A DNA stretch of 64,000 nucleotides from an uncultured Verrucomicrobiae bacterium. Its GTDB lineage: Bacteria; Verrucomicrobiota; Verrucomicrobiia; Limisphaerales; AAA164-E04. The stretch covers positions 62,001 to 126,000 of the forward strand of contig CALSPN010000017.1 in assembly GCA_943788245.1 (NCBI GenBank). Direction: 5' to 3'. Shown piece after piece: positions 1 to 8,641 of the stretch. A program made the translations under genes and the position numbers. Every line of letters starts with the position of its first letter. The first letter of the stretch is position 1. The notes under the pieces are model-generated. The model searched no databases and was not told where the DNA came from. It saw only the letters and a program-made list of their open reading frames with translations.

Positions 1-1
1 C

Positions 2-523
2 GAAACCCTGTTATCGAAAGCAGAATTCGATCAACTGAAAACCATATTGCCGGATCATTACACAATCGAACGATCTCTGGTCGCAGAAAAATGGTGGCAT
101 AAAGCGGCGAAGCATCTTGAACGCGGGCATCTCGTCACCATTGATTACGGTTTTATGGATAAATTTGAGAAATTTGCACCGCAACGCAGCAACGGAACCT
201 TGCGGACTTACAGCCGACACCGCGTGGGAGGTGATGTATTGAGCAACCCAGGGCGAGTAGATTTAACCGCTCATGTCGATTTTCCTTCGCTCAAGAAAAT
301 CGGAGAAAATCAGGGACTGAAAACAGAAGGGCTCATTTCTCAGGAAAAATTCATGCACGGTTGCCTTGAAAAGGCGTTCATTCAGGGGATGCAACTGTCT
401 CCCAAACAAATCGCACAGTTTCGAACACTCATGCACCCCGAGCATTTCGGTAAATCGTTCAAAGTACTTATTCAGAGCAAGTTGGAATCACAGTCTAATC
501 TTTTGAAACCAAAGAGTAAGTAA
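2..523 (+). CDS. MidA/NDUFAF7-like SAM-dependent methyltransferase, C-terminal part (partial)
   Basis: The reading frame is open from base 2, so the gene enters from outside the window and only about 173 C-terminal residues are visible. The visible part has the hallmarks of the MidA (DUF185, Methyltransf_28) family: a GHLVTIDYG strand, the GTLRTYSRHR motif, and a PGRVDLTAHVDF segment followed by a Gln-Glu-Lys-Phe-Met helix. In this family the N-terminal half carries the SAM site; the known mitochondrial relative, NDUFAF7, methylates an arginine of a complex I subunit. The bacterial substrate is not established. The first internal start (TTG at 47) lies inside the domain and is not a real start. 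The family assignment is firm; the exact role is not. Confidence 0.8.
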   Translation, partial: ETLLSKAEFDQLKTILPDHYTIERSLVAEKWWHKAAKHLERGHLVTIDYGFMDKFEKFAPQRSNGTLRTYSRHRVGGDVLSNPGRVDLTAHVDFPSLKKIGENQGLKTEGLISQEKFMHGCLEKAFIQGMQLSPKQIAQFRTLMHPEHFGKSFKVLIQSKLESQSNLLKPKSK

Positions 524-635
524 ACCCCCTCCCCCCATAGTTTTACAGGCTGCGCGCAATTGAAAAAGGCATCCTGCTCAGGCAGATATGTGGGACCAAT
601 GGGGACCGGCTCCCTCCTTGTTTCCTATAAATGGA

Positions 636-944
636 CTAAACTGGGCCGTTGACGGAGGGTGCCACTTTTTTTACGGCATTTTGAGTCGAGCCTGAATGAT
701 TGGATTCACTCAAATAATCCGCAACTGCCGTGTGCAGTGATTTGGTTTCAATGCGTTGACGTGGGCTCAAATCATTTTGAACGCGCAGTGCCTCGAGTTT
801 GGAAAGAGCCATTTCCAAATCATGATCCGAGACCGCCTTGAGAACTTCATGGGCCAGTTTGATGGAATCTTCCCCGAGAGCCGCCATGCCTTTCAAAGGT
901 TCGACCTTTTCCTCAAAGGCTTCGTTAAAGCCGTAGGTGTCCAC
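636..944 (-). CDS. small hypothetical protein, possibly a former lipoprotein
   Basis: This is a 102-residue frame from a GTG at 944. I do not recognise the family. The protein is helical and charged, with a low-complexity tail rich in Ser, Asn and Val. The frame stays open upstream to a stop at 990-992, and the unclaimed stretch encodes LSLLAGIGCGKIV, which resembles a lipobox (Gly-Ile-Gly-Cys), but no start codon with a positively charged n-region precedes it. A GGAGGG Shine-Dalgarno-like motif followed by an ATG at about 1009 lies in a different frame. The gene may have lost its original signal peptide, or the start may be misjudged. It lies convergent with the methyltransferase before it. 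Confidence 0.4.
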   Translation of the reverse strand: MDTYGFNEAFEEKVEPLKGMAALGEDSIKLAHEVLKAVSDHDLEMALSKLEALRVQNDLSPRQRIETKSLHTAVADYLSESNHSGSTQNAVKKVAPSVNGPV

Positions 945-1140
945 CGGGGAAACGATTTTGCCACACCCAATGCCTGCCAGTAATGAGAGCTATCCATAAC
1001 CCTCCAAATATCAAATTCCGTATATTCATTTTCCAGAATGTTTTAACAGCATAAGTGCTGCCAAGTTGCGGTTTAGAATAAATTTTAGCCGATCATTCAC
1101 TTTCTGGACTTGTGGAAACGTCTTTCGCTATGATGAAGTC

Positions 1141-1966
1141 ATGTCAGGACTTGAAGATCATGCAGGCGATATCGTGCGTAAATCTCGAATGGGGTTGGGT
1201 GTTCCTGCAGCCGATGTGGTGGAAGTTACAGGACTTCCTCAGAAGGCTTTGGAACAATTTGAATCCGAAGGCAGCGTGCAAGAGGAAATCCAATGGGAAC
1301 CACTGTGCCAGCGACTTCAGCTTCATCCTGAAAAGTTCAAATCTATTTTTGATGGATGGACACCCAGACCTCTTCCAGATTGACAAAATACCTCAAATCA
1401 GGCAAATCGCGACGGATGACGGTGGCATGGAGGTGAATGCTTATCTGGTGTGGGATCCCGATTCCCGTGAAGCAGCCTTGTTTGACACGGGATGGAACTC
1501 AGACCCCATTAAGGAATGCATCCAGCGAGAAGGTCTCGCGCTGAAAAGTCTGTTCATCACGCATCAACATCATGATCATATAGCTGCCATGACTCCTCTG
1601 CGTAGGCTGTATCCCTCCATGCAACTCTGGGCTCAGGGCCAAGGAGTACCGCCCAAAAACCAGGTTTCCGAAGGGCAAATGTTCTCATTGGGTGCACTGA
1701 AAATTCATGCACGCATGACGCCGGGACATGCATCAGACGGGGTGACCTATGTGATAGATGGGCTCTCAGGCGATTTTCCTCGAGCTGCGATCGTGGGTGA
1801 TGCCATTTTTGCAGGTTCGATGGGTGGCGCTCCAGCTCATTTTGAACTGGCCAAGACCAAAATCCGTGAGGTAATCCTGAGCCTGCCCCAACCCACTCTG
1901 ATCTGTCCTGGGCACGGGCCTTTAACGACATTGAAGGAAGAGCAGTCGCACAATCCCTTCTTTTAA
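1141..1966 (+). pseudogene. HTH domain plus metallo-beta-lactamase-fold hydrolase, split by a +1 frameshift
   Basis: Two overlapping frames together make one protein of about 275 residues. The first frame (ATG at 1141 to TGA at 1381-1383) encodes an XRE-like helix-turn-helix of about 80 residues ending in WTPRPLPD. The second frame takes over near 1382 and encodes VNAYLVWDPDSREA, then the zinc motif THQHHDH (HxHxDH), TPGHASDG, VGDAIF and CPGHGPLTT, the full set of a glyoxalase-II-like MBL hydrolase. The HTH-then-MBL order with the VNAYLVWD junction is, from memory, a recurrent architecture. Removing one T from the TT at 1380-1381 would restore one frame. Either the gene is broken or the base call is wrong. 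The TGA is followed by C, as at the prfB recoding site, but the CTT slip codon is absent, so I do not claim programmed frameshifting. Confidence 0.75.
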
Positions 1967-2128
1967 GCAAAAAGACCCTTTCATCCCAACAACAGATTTA
2001 ATCCAACAAACCCAACCTGCAGGACAGGGCAAGATGCTTGCTCTCCGGTAATGGCCATGAATTCGTCCTGGGAGTAATTAATCGGCAATTGCACTGGATT
2101 CGACCCTCATTGTCCTTAGAATAAGGCC

Positions 2129-3505
2129 ATGCTAATAACCGATTTAAACCCATCCGAGGGTATAGGCGCGAGTGGGTGGATGGTAGAAATGGATGACTTC
2201 CGTATCCTGATGGATGCTGGTATCAATCCGAAGTTAATCGGTCATGCAAGTCTGCCTCTCTTTGACAAGGTGAAGGACGAACATGTCGATGCCATTGCGA
2301 TCACGCATTGTCATCACGATCACGTGGGTTCACTCCCCGTCGCATTGAAACACTTTCCACAGGCGAACGTCATGATGACCGAGCTGAGCTATTTCATAGT
2401 TGAACGCGTATTGCATAACTCAGTGAATGTCATGCACAGGCAGCGTGAAGAAATAGGAGTCAAAGAATACCCATTTTTCAGCCATCGAGAACTCGATGAG
2501 ATGGCTCATATTTTCCAGGGCTATCGTTACAACCGAGAAATTGAATGGACCAACCCAGGAAAGAACCGCAAGGGGAAACAATCGCCAACACTTGAGTTTT
2601 TCGATGCCGGTCATGCCCTGGGGTCTGCGGGTATCATGCTGCGATCTTCCCATGAAACACTTTTCTATTCAGGTGATGTGTGCTTTCAGGATCAAACCAT
2701 TCTCAAAGGAGCAAGGTTCGATGATGTTTCAGCGGATGTTCTCATTCTGGAAACCACCCGAGGTGAAAGAGAAGTAGCCGAAGGGCAAAATCGTGACACC
2801 GAAATCGAGCGATTGACTCATGATATTCTAGAAGTCATCGAGCAGAATGGATGCGTACTCATACCGACTTTTGCCTTAGGTCGTACTCAGGAAATCCTTG
2901 CTCTCCTGGCCTTGATGACGCAGAAGGGACAACTCAAGGAACAACCCATCTTCATTGGTGGCATGGGACGCGTATTTACTGAAATATATGATCTGGAATC
3001 CCATCGCGCGCACCGTAACCACACCAACCTTCAATTGCATGAAGCATTGAATTTGACTGTGCTGGATTACAAGAAACTCGAAAAAATCCGGCTCAAAGGA
3101 GGTAGATTATTCGTCATGACAGCTGGTATGATGAATGAAAACACCGCCGCACATGAGCTGGCCTTGCGCCTCGCCGGCCAGGAACAACATGCCATCTTTT
3201 TTGTGGGTTATGCCGACCCATCCACTCCCGCAGGGCGATTGCGCGCGGCTGAACCTGGTAAGCCATTTTTATTCAGTGCTTCCGGGGGGGAGTTGACGCG
3301 GAATTGCAGAATGGAAGAATACGACCTCACAGCCCACGCCAACCGAGATGAGCTATTGAGCTTCGTAGGTAAGGTCGATCCCAAGGTCGTGATTCTTGGG
3401 CATGGAGAACCTGCCTCCAAAGAATGGTTCGCAGAACAGATCCGATCCAAATACCCAAATACAGAGGTTCGCACGACCAAGCCGGGTCATCCGCTGGAGT
3501 GCTGA
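2129..3505 (+). CDS. metallo-beta-lactamase/beta-CASP ribonuclease-like protein
   Basis: This is a complete 458-residue zinc hydrolase of the CPSF73/RNase J-like MBL-beta-CASP class. Visible motifs in order: HCHHDH at about residues 60-65 (motif 2, HxHxDH), DAGHALGSAG near 158 (motif 3 His), SGDVCFQD near 180 (motif 4 Asp), then the beta-CASP insert with ETTRGERE (motif A acid), TFALGRTQE, TAGMMNENTAA, DLTAHANRDEL (motif B His) and GHGEPASKEW (motif C His). Family members cut or trim RNA in the cytoplasm. The ETTRGER variant differs from the common ESTYGDR, but its acidic residue is kept. It follows the broken MBL gene by 160 bases on the same strand; that gene is a different MBL subfamily, not a duplicate. 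No signal peptide is seen. Confidence 0.88.
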   Translation: MLITDLNPSEGIGASGWMVEMDDFRILMDAGINPKLIGHASLPLFDKVKDEHVDAIAITHCHHDHVGSLPVALKHFPQANVMMTELSYFIVERVLHNSVNVMHRQREEIGVKEYPFFSHRELDEMAHIFQGYRYNREIEWTNPGKNRKGKQSPTLEFFDAGHALGSAGIMLRSSHETLFYSGDVCFQDQTILKGARFDDVSADVLILETTRGEREVAEGQNRDTEIERLTHDILEVIEQNGCVLIPTFALGRTQEILALLALMTQKGQLKEQPIFIGGMGRVFTEIYDLESHRAHRNHTNLQLHEALNLTVLDYKKLEKIRLKGGRLFVMTAGMMNENTAAHELALRLAGQEQHAIFFVGYADPSTPAGRLRAAEPGKPFLFSASGGELTRNCRMEEYDLTAHANRDELLSFVGKVDPKVVILGHGEPASKEWFAEQIRSKYPNTEVRTTKPGHPLEC

Positions 3506-3681
3506 CGGCCCGAGGTGCTTTCAACTCAAGGAAGAGATAACCCGTGAGATGCCCGCGTCAAGCTCGCACGAATTGCCACCAGAGATTACCATCCTCGCTT
3601 TAATATTATTCCGTGGGCACAACAAGGATCAGGAACGATCCGAGCTACCTTTGTGTTCCTGTAAATGCAGAGGATCTCTCT

Positions 3682-4461
3682 TCAGTGACCATCTTCTTCC
3701 AGTCGTCCGCAAACCCATAACAATCCACGACCGACCGCAAGGATGAATGCCTTGTCGTAAAAGGTCGTATCATTATGTCCGTAGGTCGTTCCGAAGATAC
3801 GCGCGCCTCCAAACTCATTCACCCACATGACCGGGTGCGCCTTGCCATCTCGCTCGCTGATGGAAATGGTGAGGGCCTGAGCTGTTGGCCAGAGTTTTTC
3901 GACGATATAAAGTTCGTCCTTGGGTGAAGTCCAGTCTTCTGGAAAACCCTGCATGATGGGGTGATTGGGAGCGACTACCTGCACGGGGTATTCACTTTGA
4001 TGGTCATGACGACGGCTGGTCACTCCAAGAAATTGACGCCAATCATCGAAGGGAGCGGCTCGATAAGTATGCATCGCGCAATGAATCACCACTCCGGGAA
4101 CACCCGCTTTGTGGGCTTCCGTGATACTCTTCACATAAGCCTCGTCTTTTGTATTGGCAAAACATTCGTTGTGAACCACGACATCAAACTTCTTGGCCCA
4201 ATCTGGATCTTTGTAGAGATCGATTTGTGCCTGAGTACCACGACCACCTTCATTGATGACGGTCCAAAGAATCTCTCCGTAAGGTTTTAAACCGTCTTTG
4301 AGCGCATCGGTCTGTGCCTTGTAGTTGTGACAGCATCCACCTGTGACCAGTAACGCTTTGATCGACTTGTCATGGGGCTCATGATGATCAGCAAGTGCAG
4401 AATGGGCTAAAACTGCGGATACCAGTGCTGCCACACTCAACAAAACTCTGGGAAATTTCAT
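3682..4461 (-). CDS. secreted ThuA-like domain protein
   Basis: The protein has about 259 residues from the ATG at 4461. I chose that start because it opens a clear signal peptide (MKFPRVLLSVAALVSAVL ending near ALA-DHH). The mature part matches the ThuA class-I amidotransferase-like fold: KALLVTGGCCHNYKAQ at the N terminus, VVHNECFANTKD in the middle, VVIHCAMHTYRA, and GARIFGTTYGHND near the end. ThuA relatives occur with sugar oxidation and trehalose-utilisation genes, and their reaction is poorly defined. It lies at the downstream end of a minus-strand run after the squalene/phytoene synthase gene, 121 bases away, so it may be separately transcribed. An extension to 4515 would hide the signal peptide and is less likely. 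Confidence 0.85.
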   Translation of the reverse strand: MKFPRVLLSVAALVSAVLAHSALADHHEPHDKSIKALLVTGGCCHNYKAQTDALKDGLKPYGEILWTVINEGGRGTQAQIDLYKDPDWAKKFDVVVHNECFANTKDEAYVKSITEAHKAGVPGVVIHCAMHTYRAAPFDDWRQFLGVTSRRHDHQSEYPVQVVAPNHPIMQGFPEDWTSPKDELYIVEKLWPTAQALTISISERDGKAHPVMWVNEFGGARIFGTTYGHNDTTFYDKAFILAVGRGLLWVCGRLEEDGH

Positions 4462-4582
4462 GGTGTTACCATGCAGAGTTCGTGATGAAAAAACAAGCAT
4501 CAAGACCCGGTCCAAATCCCCATCGTATCCACTGACCTCCAGCCAACGCAGAAAGAGAAGCGTTTACTTACCACCGCAGGAA

Positions 4583-5620
4583 TCACAGAGAACTTGTTTC
4601 AGATTGATGCTCAAGCAGTTGATACTGCTCCAAGAGCCGATTGTATAATCCATTCCATATGCTTGGGAAAGGACACGAAACAATGGTTCGTAGCATGATT
4701 TCATAAACTTCGCTTCGAAGAACTTTGGCAGGTTTGGAGTGAGGTGAAGGTGGATTGGCCAAAGGGTGCAGCGTACGAATACCCAGGAGAATAGGCCAGG
4801 AACAGGACAAACGCACCCGAGTCCAGGATGACGGAAGGGCCTGAGTATAAGTCCATCCGTCGTTTAGACAATCCATCGCTAGTTTTACATGTTCTTTCCA
4901 AAGAGAATTGAAAGCTGGATTTTCACCATTATTATGCTGAGGTGTCCAACCCGTGGAAGCCCATTTTTCTTTGGGAAGATAACAACGTCCCATGGATAAA
5001 TCACCCTGAAAATCCCGTAGAATATTCACCATTTGAAGCCCCTGCCCGAATCTGATTCCGAGCCGCTCGAGTTCGTCCGGAGGCACAGAGGGGTTGCCCT
5101 TCAAATGAAGAAGACTCACGCGAGTCCAGAAAGCCCCCACACAACCTGCAACACGATAAGCATAATCCATCAGTTCATCGGAAGTGTCCAAACTGATAAT
5201 TCCTTCACCTGTGCTGCTGTGAAATCTCTCCAGATCAAGTTGCTGCCCGGAAATGATGATCCCGAGAACTTCCTGAATCAGAAGCCGGTTATTCTCAGGT
5301 GTCTGGCGCAAGAGATCAATGGCTTCGTGGCATACCCGCAGGAGTTCCGCTTCGCTGTCGTCCTGCTGATGTTTCTCCAGATCCTTCATCACAGGTGCCG
5401 CAACGGCCTCGGATTGAATCGCATTGCCATAGGCACGGAGTAGTTCAAGTCGACGACTCGAGGGAACAAGCTCTGTATCTGCAATCGTGTCGGAGGCGCG
5501 TGCCAGCAGGTAAGCAAGCCCGATGGGTTCGCGCATCACCGACGGAAGTACGCGCAGCGTCAGATAAAAGGAGCGTGAAACACGGCTCAGTAAATCGGTT
5601 AATAATAACGAACGATCCAT
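4583..5620 (-). CDS. squalene/phytoene synthase family protein
   Basis: This 345-residue protein carries both aspartate-rich Mg-diphosphate motifs of trans-isoprenyl head-to-head synthases: DTIAD at about residues 44-48 and NILRDFQGD near 200 followed by MGRCYLP. SRSFYLTLRVLP near the N terminus and a CSWPILLGIRTL helix near the end are also typical. The family condenses two farnesyl- or geranylgeranyl-diphosphates into squalene, dehydrosqualene or phytoene. The motifs do not say which product is made. No hopanoid cyclase or desaturase lies nearby. It starts 62 bases after argH on the same strand and may be read with it. Confidence 0.88.
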   Translation of the reverse strand: MDRSLLLTDLLSRVSRSFYLTLRVLPSVMREPIGLAYLLARASDTIADTELVPSSRRLELLRAYGNAIQSEAVAAPVMKDLEKHQQDDSEAELLRVCHEAIDLLRQTPENNRLLIQEVLGIIISGQQLDLERFHSSTGEGIISLDTSDELMDYAYRVAGCVGAFWTRVSLLHLKGNPSVPPDELERLGIRFGQGLQMVNILRDFQGDLSMGRCYLPKEKWASTGWTPQHNNGENPAFNSLWKEHVKLAMDCLNDGWTYTQALPSSWTRVRLSCSWPILLGIRTLHPLANPPSPHSKPAKVLRSEVYEIMLRTIVSCPFPSIWNGLYNRLLEQYQLLEHQSETSSL

Positions 5621-5682
5621 TTCAATTGAAACTGGGCACTAAACATGAGGCCTGCAATCGAATATCCATGACATTTCGGAGG

Positions 5683-7095
5683 CTAACGCTTGAGACGTTT
5701 TTTCCAGAAAGTAAGCTGGCGTTTCACTTCCTTGATCCCTGGAGATCCAACCATCTGTCGACGTTCCATCGCACGCTCGGTATTGAAAACTTCAAGCGCT
5801 TGTCGAGTGAAGCGTTTATCGATTTTTTTGAGTTCGGAGATCTTCAGCTTATCCAGCGGACGGTCCAAAGTTTCAGATAAAGCGACAACAGCTCCCACCA
5901 AATGGTGGGCCTCCCTGAATGCCACTCCCTGCTCAACCAACCAATCCGCTAAGTCTGTCGCCAGCAAAGCGGGATCTTCAGCAGCATCATTGCATACATC
6001 CTCCTGCACTTTGGTATGCGCTATCATCCCCGTCATGATGCGAACACAGGCTCGCAGGGTGTCTGCTGTATCAAATAATCGTTCCTTGTCTTCCTGAAGG
6101 TCACGATTGTAAGTCATTGGCAACCCCTTGAGCATGGTCAATAAGGACACCAGATTGCCCACAACCCTTCCCGATTTACCGCGGGTCAATTCCGCCATAT
6201 CTGGATTTTTCTTTTGTGGCATGAGTGAAGAGCCCGTGGTGTATTCATCCGAAATCTGGATAAAATCAAATTCGGCACTCGACCATAGTATCAAATCCTC
6301 GGAAAGCCTGGATAAATGCACAGCCGCCAATGCGGCCGCTGAACAAAACTCAACTATGTAATCTCGATCACTGACCGCATCCATGGAGTTACGTGTGATC
6401 TGAGGCTCATCATCGATGTCAACGAAGCCGAGCTCTTCTGCGACCATTTTACGATTCAGCTTCAAGGTCGAACCCGCCAGCGCTCCGCTACCCAGCGGAC
6501 AGACATTCACACGCTCGAAGGCATCACGAAACCGGCCCTTGTCGCGGTCCAGCATTTCCACATACGCCAGTAGATGGTGGGCCATGAATACCGGTTGAGC
6601 ACGCTGCAAATGGGTATAACCGGGGATCAATGTCTGCTTGTTTCGCTCTCCGAGTTTGGTCAAAGCCTGCTGCAGTGCATGCAACTCACCCATCAAATCC
6701 ACGATCTCTTCACGCATCCACATACGCATGTCCAGGGCAACTTGATCGTTACGTGATCGAGCCGTGTGCAACTTGGCTCCGGCGGGAAATCGCTTGGTCA
6801 ACTCAGCTTCAATGTTCATGTGGACATCTTCCAATTCCGTCTTCCATTCGAAATTTCCGTCTTCGATTTCCTCGCCTATTTTCCCCAGACCTTCAATGAT
6901 CTCTTCGAGCTCTTTGGCTGTTAAAACGCCTATCGATTTCAACATGCGTGCGTGCGCCATGGAACCGATGATGTCATGCTTCCATAATCGCCAGTCATAG
7001 GAAACAGATTCTGAGAAAGCCATGACTTCAGCAGCTGGGCCCTTGGCAAAGCGTCCACTGCGACTGACTGTTTTGGATGGTTGAGTAGTGCTCAT
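5683..7095 (-). CDS. argH: argininosuccinate lyase
   Basis: This 470-residue enzyme catalyses the last step of arginine synthesis, splitting argininosuccinate into arginine and fumarate in the cytoplasm. Seen in the sequence: GRFAKGPAAEVMAFSESVSYDWRLW-type N terminus (quoted in part), HTARSRNDQVALD, TLIPGYTHLQRAQP, and the superfamily signature GSSLMPQKKNPD near residue 288 with its flexible-loop serine. The length is normal for ArgH. Its ATG follows the upstream oxidoreductase stop by only 3 bases, so the two are probably cotranscribed although no metabolic link is obvious. Other arg genes are not in the window. Confidence 0.97.
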   Translation of the reverse strand: MSTTQPSKTVSRSGRFAKGPAAEVMAFSESVSYDWRLWKHDIIGSMAHARMLKSIGVLTAKELEEIIEGLGKIGEEIEDGNFEWKTELEDVHMNIEAELTKRFPAGAKLHTARSRNDQVALDMRMWMREEIVDLMGELHALQQALTKLGERNKQTLIPGYTHLQRAQPVFMAHHLLAYVEMLDRDKGRFRDAFERVNVCPLGSGALAGSTLKLNRKMVAEELGFVDIDDEPQITRNSMDAVSDRDYIVEFCSAAALAAVHLSRLSEDLILWSSAEFDFIQISDEYTTGSSLMPQKKNPDMAELTRGKSGRVVGNLVSLLTMLKGLPMTYNRDLQEDKERLFDTADTLRACVRIMTGMIAHTKVQEDVCNDAAEDPALLATDLADWLVEQGVAFREAHHLVGAVVALSETLDRPLDKLKISELKKIDKRFTRQALEVFNTERAMERRQMVGSPGIKEVKRQLTFWKKRLKR

Positions 7096-7098
7096 GAT

Positions 7099-8586
7099 TC
7101 AGGATCCAACGGACTTTTTGATGGTCTTAAGTTGAGTAAATTCAGGTTTCGTTTTGTAGTGCTCATCGAGAGGATAACAACCACTGATCATTCCATTGCG
7201 CGGCGCGGTTGTGCAATCGCTGAAAGTGCGACAGATCATTTTGGGAGTGAATGTTCCCTTTGTAGTCGCATCGGCAAGGATGTCCGGATAACTCAAGGTC
7301 ATTCTTCCAAGGCCTACCATATCAGTCCACCCTTCACGCACATTATGCTGGGCCACATGAGGTAAATATTCCTGAAGATAGCTGTAGGCGGTACCTACGA
7401 ACACCATGGATGCGGGGGCCTTGGATTTGATTTGCCGCACCACCTGGATCTGACGATCAACGTCAATCAAAGGGTCGTGAGCAGGTTGATAACCGTCTGA
7501 TGGAGGATAAGCCGCCGGCCGCTGAATATGCGGATTATAATAAGGCGAGCCCGCGCTCACATTGAGTATCTTCACTCCAAGAGATGCACATAATTCAATA
7601 AACTGAAACGGCTCCGTGAGATCATAGGCCTCAGGATGGTCTGGGTTCACACCAAAACCATATCGATAGGGCATACAATGGTCATGAGGCTCTGGAATTC
7701 CCGGCCCCAGCTTACCCGGTTTGGACAACTCAGGGTCGGGTCGAAATGGAACAAAATCAAACGCGCTCAAGCGCACCCCAATATCAATATTGTTTCCTGC
7801 GTTTCGAATCCCTTCGATGATCTCGCGCAGAATACGCGTCCTGTTTTCAAAAGAACCACCAAAGTCTCCCGGCCGAGTGAAAGCCCCAAGAAACTCATGG
7901 AGCAAATAACCATGACAATGTTTGATATCTACAAAATCAGCGCCTGCATCCCTGGCCACTTGTGCTGCCTCAACGTATTTCACAATGAGATCTCGGACGT
8001 CCTGGTCGGATAATATCTGATCGTCTGAGGTCACGTTGAATTTTTTGTCCAAGATGGGATGCCTGTAGGCAATACGTGATTCCCATCGCGTCTTGTCGTT
8101 TGGACGACAAAAACGACCCGAGTGTGTCAACTGAAACCCAATGACGAGGTCATCCGTATTGCCATAACGTTCATCGTGCGCCTTGATCAGGGTATGGACC
8201 AGCGAGCCAAGACTCGCTTCCCGTCCTTTCTGAATGATCAGCTGGTTCGTGTTTGCACGACCATCGGGGCGGACGGCCATGGCTTCCCCTCCGTATATTA
8301 GTTTGGCGCCACTAACACCGAAACGATGCCACCGACGCACGACTTCTTCTGTGGGCTGACCCTCTGTGGTGCCATCCCAGCCTTCCATTGGATGAATGGC
8401 CCAGCGGTTACCTATCGTCTTGCCATTGATGACCACGTTGTTGACGGGTTCTGTCAATGGCGAAGCGGTCCCGGCTTCCAGGTTATCGTCACAACGAATA
8501 TCCAAGCCAAGTGACTGGACATGACTCCTGAAAGCCTCCGTTGTCTTGAGAGTCGGAATGCGAGTTATTTTAAATGGTTCTGCCAT
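7099..8586 (-). CDS. NADH:flavin oxidoreductase, old yellow enzyme family
   Basis: The protein has about 495 residues and an FMN-binding TIM barrel of the OYE/NADH:flavin oxidoreductase class. Seen: GNRWAIHPMEGWDGT near residue 63, GGEAMAVRPDGRAN, GFQLTHSGRFCRPN (substrate/FMN loop with HSGR), DFVDIKHCHGYLLHEFLG (the His pair contacting substrate), FGGSFENRTRILREI, VSAGSPYYNPH and MVFVGTAYSYLQEY. The Cys residues of the iron-sulfur-containing 2,4-dienoyl-CoA reductases are not obvious, and there is no C-terminal FAD domain, so this is the single-domain form. The substrate is unknown. I preferred the ATG at 8586 to the TTG four codons upstream. It is followed 3 bases later by argH. Confidence 0.88.
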   Translation of the reverse strand: MAEPFKITRIPTLKTTEAFRSHVQSLGLDIRCDDNLEAGTASPLTEPVNNVVINGKTIGNRWAIHPMEGWDGTTEGQPTEEVVRRWHRFGVSGAKLIYGGEAMAVRPDGRANTNQLIIQKGREASLGSLVHTLIKAHDERYGNTDDLVIGFQLTHSGRFCRPNDKTRWESRIAYRHPILDKKFNVTSDDQILSDQDVRDLIVKYVEAAQVARDAGADFVDIKHCHGYLLHEFLGAFTRPGDFGGSFENRTRILREIIEGIRNAGNNIDIGVRLSAFDFVPFRPDPELSKPGKLGPGIPEPHDHCMPYRYGFGVNPDHPEAYDLTEPFQFIELCASLGVKILNVSAGSPYYNPHIQRPAAYPPSDGYQPAHDPLIDVDRQIQVVRQIKSKAPASMVFVGTAYSYLQEYLPHVAQHNVREGWTDMVGLGRMTLSYPDILADATTKGTFTPKMICRTFSDCTTAPRNGMISGCYPLDEHYKTKPEFTQLKTIKKSVGS

Positions 8587-8641
8587 GCTAATTATCAAAG
8601 ATTCAGGTTATTGGATTAGAAGTCACCACAGGTTGAATGCC

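Noticed and set aside
1378-1385. prfB-like programmed +1 frameshift at GAT TGA C
   Set aside because: The UGA-C context is present, but the CTT slip codon and an SD-like stimulator are absent, and the P-site tRNA would re-pair poorly. Ordinary frame damage is the simpler reading.
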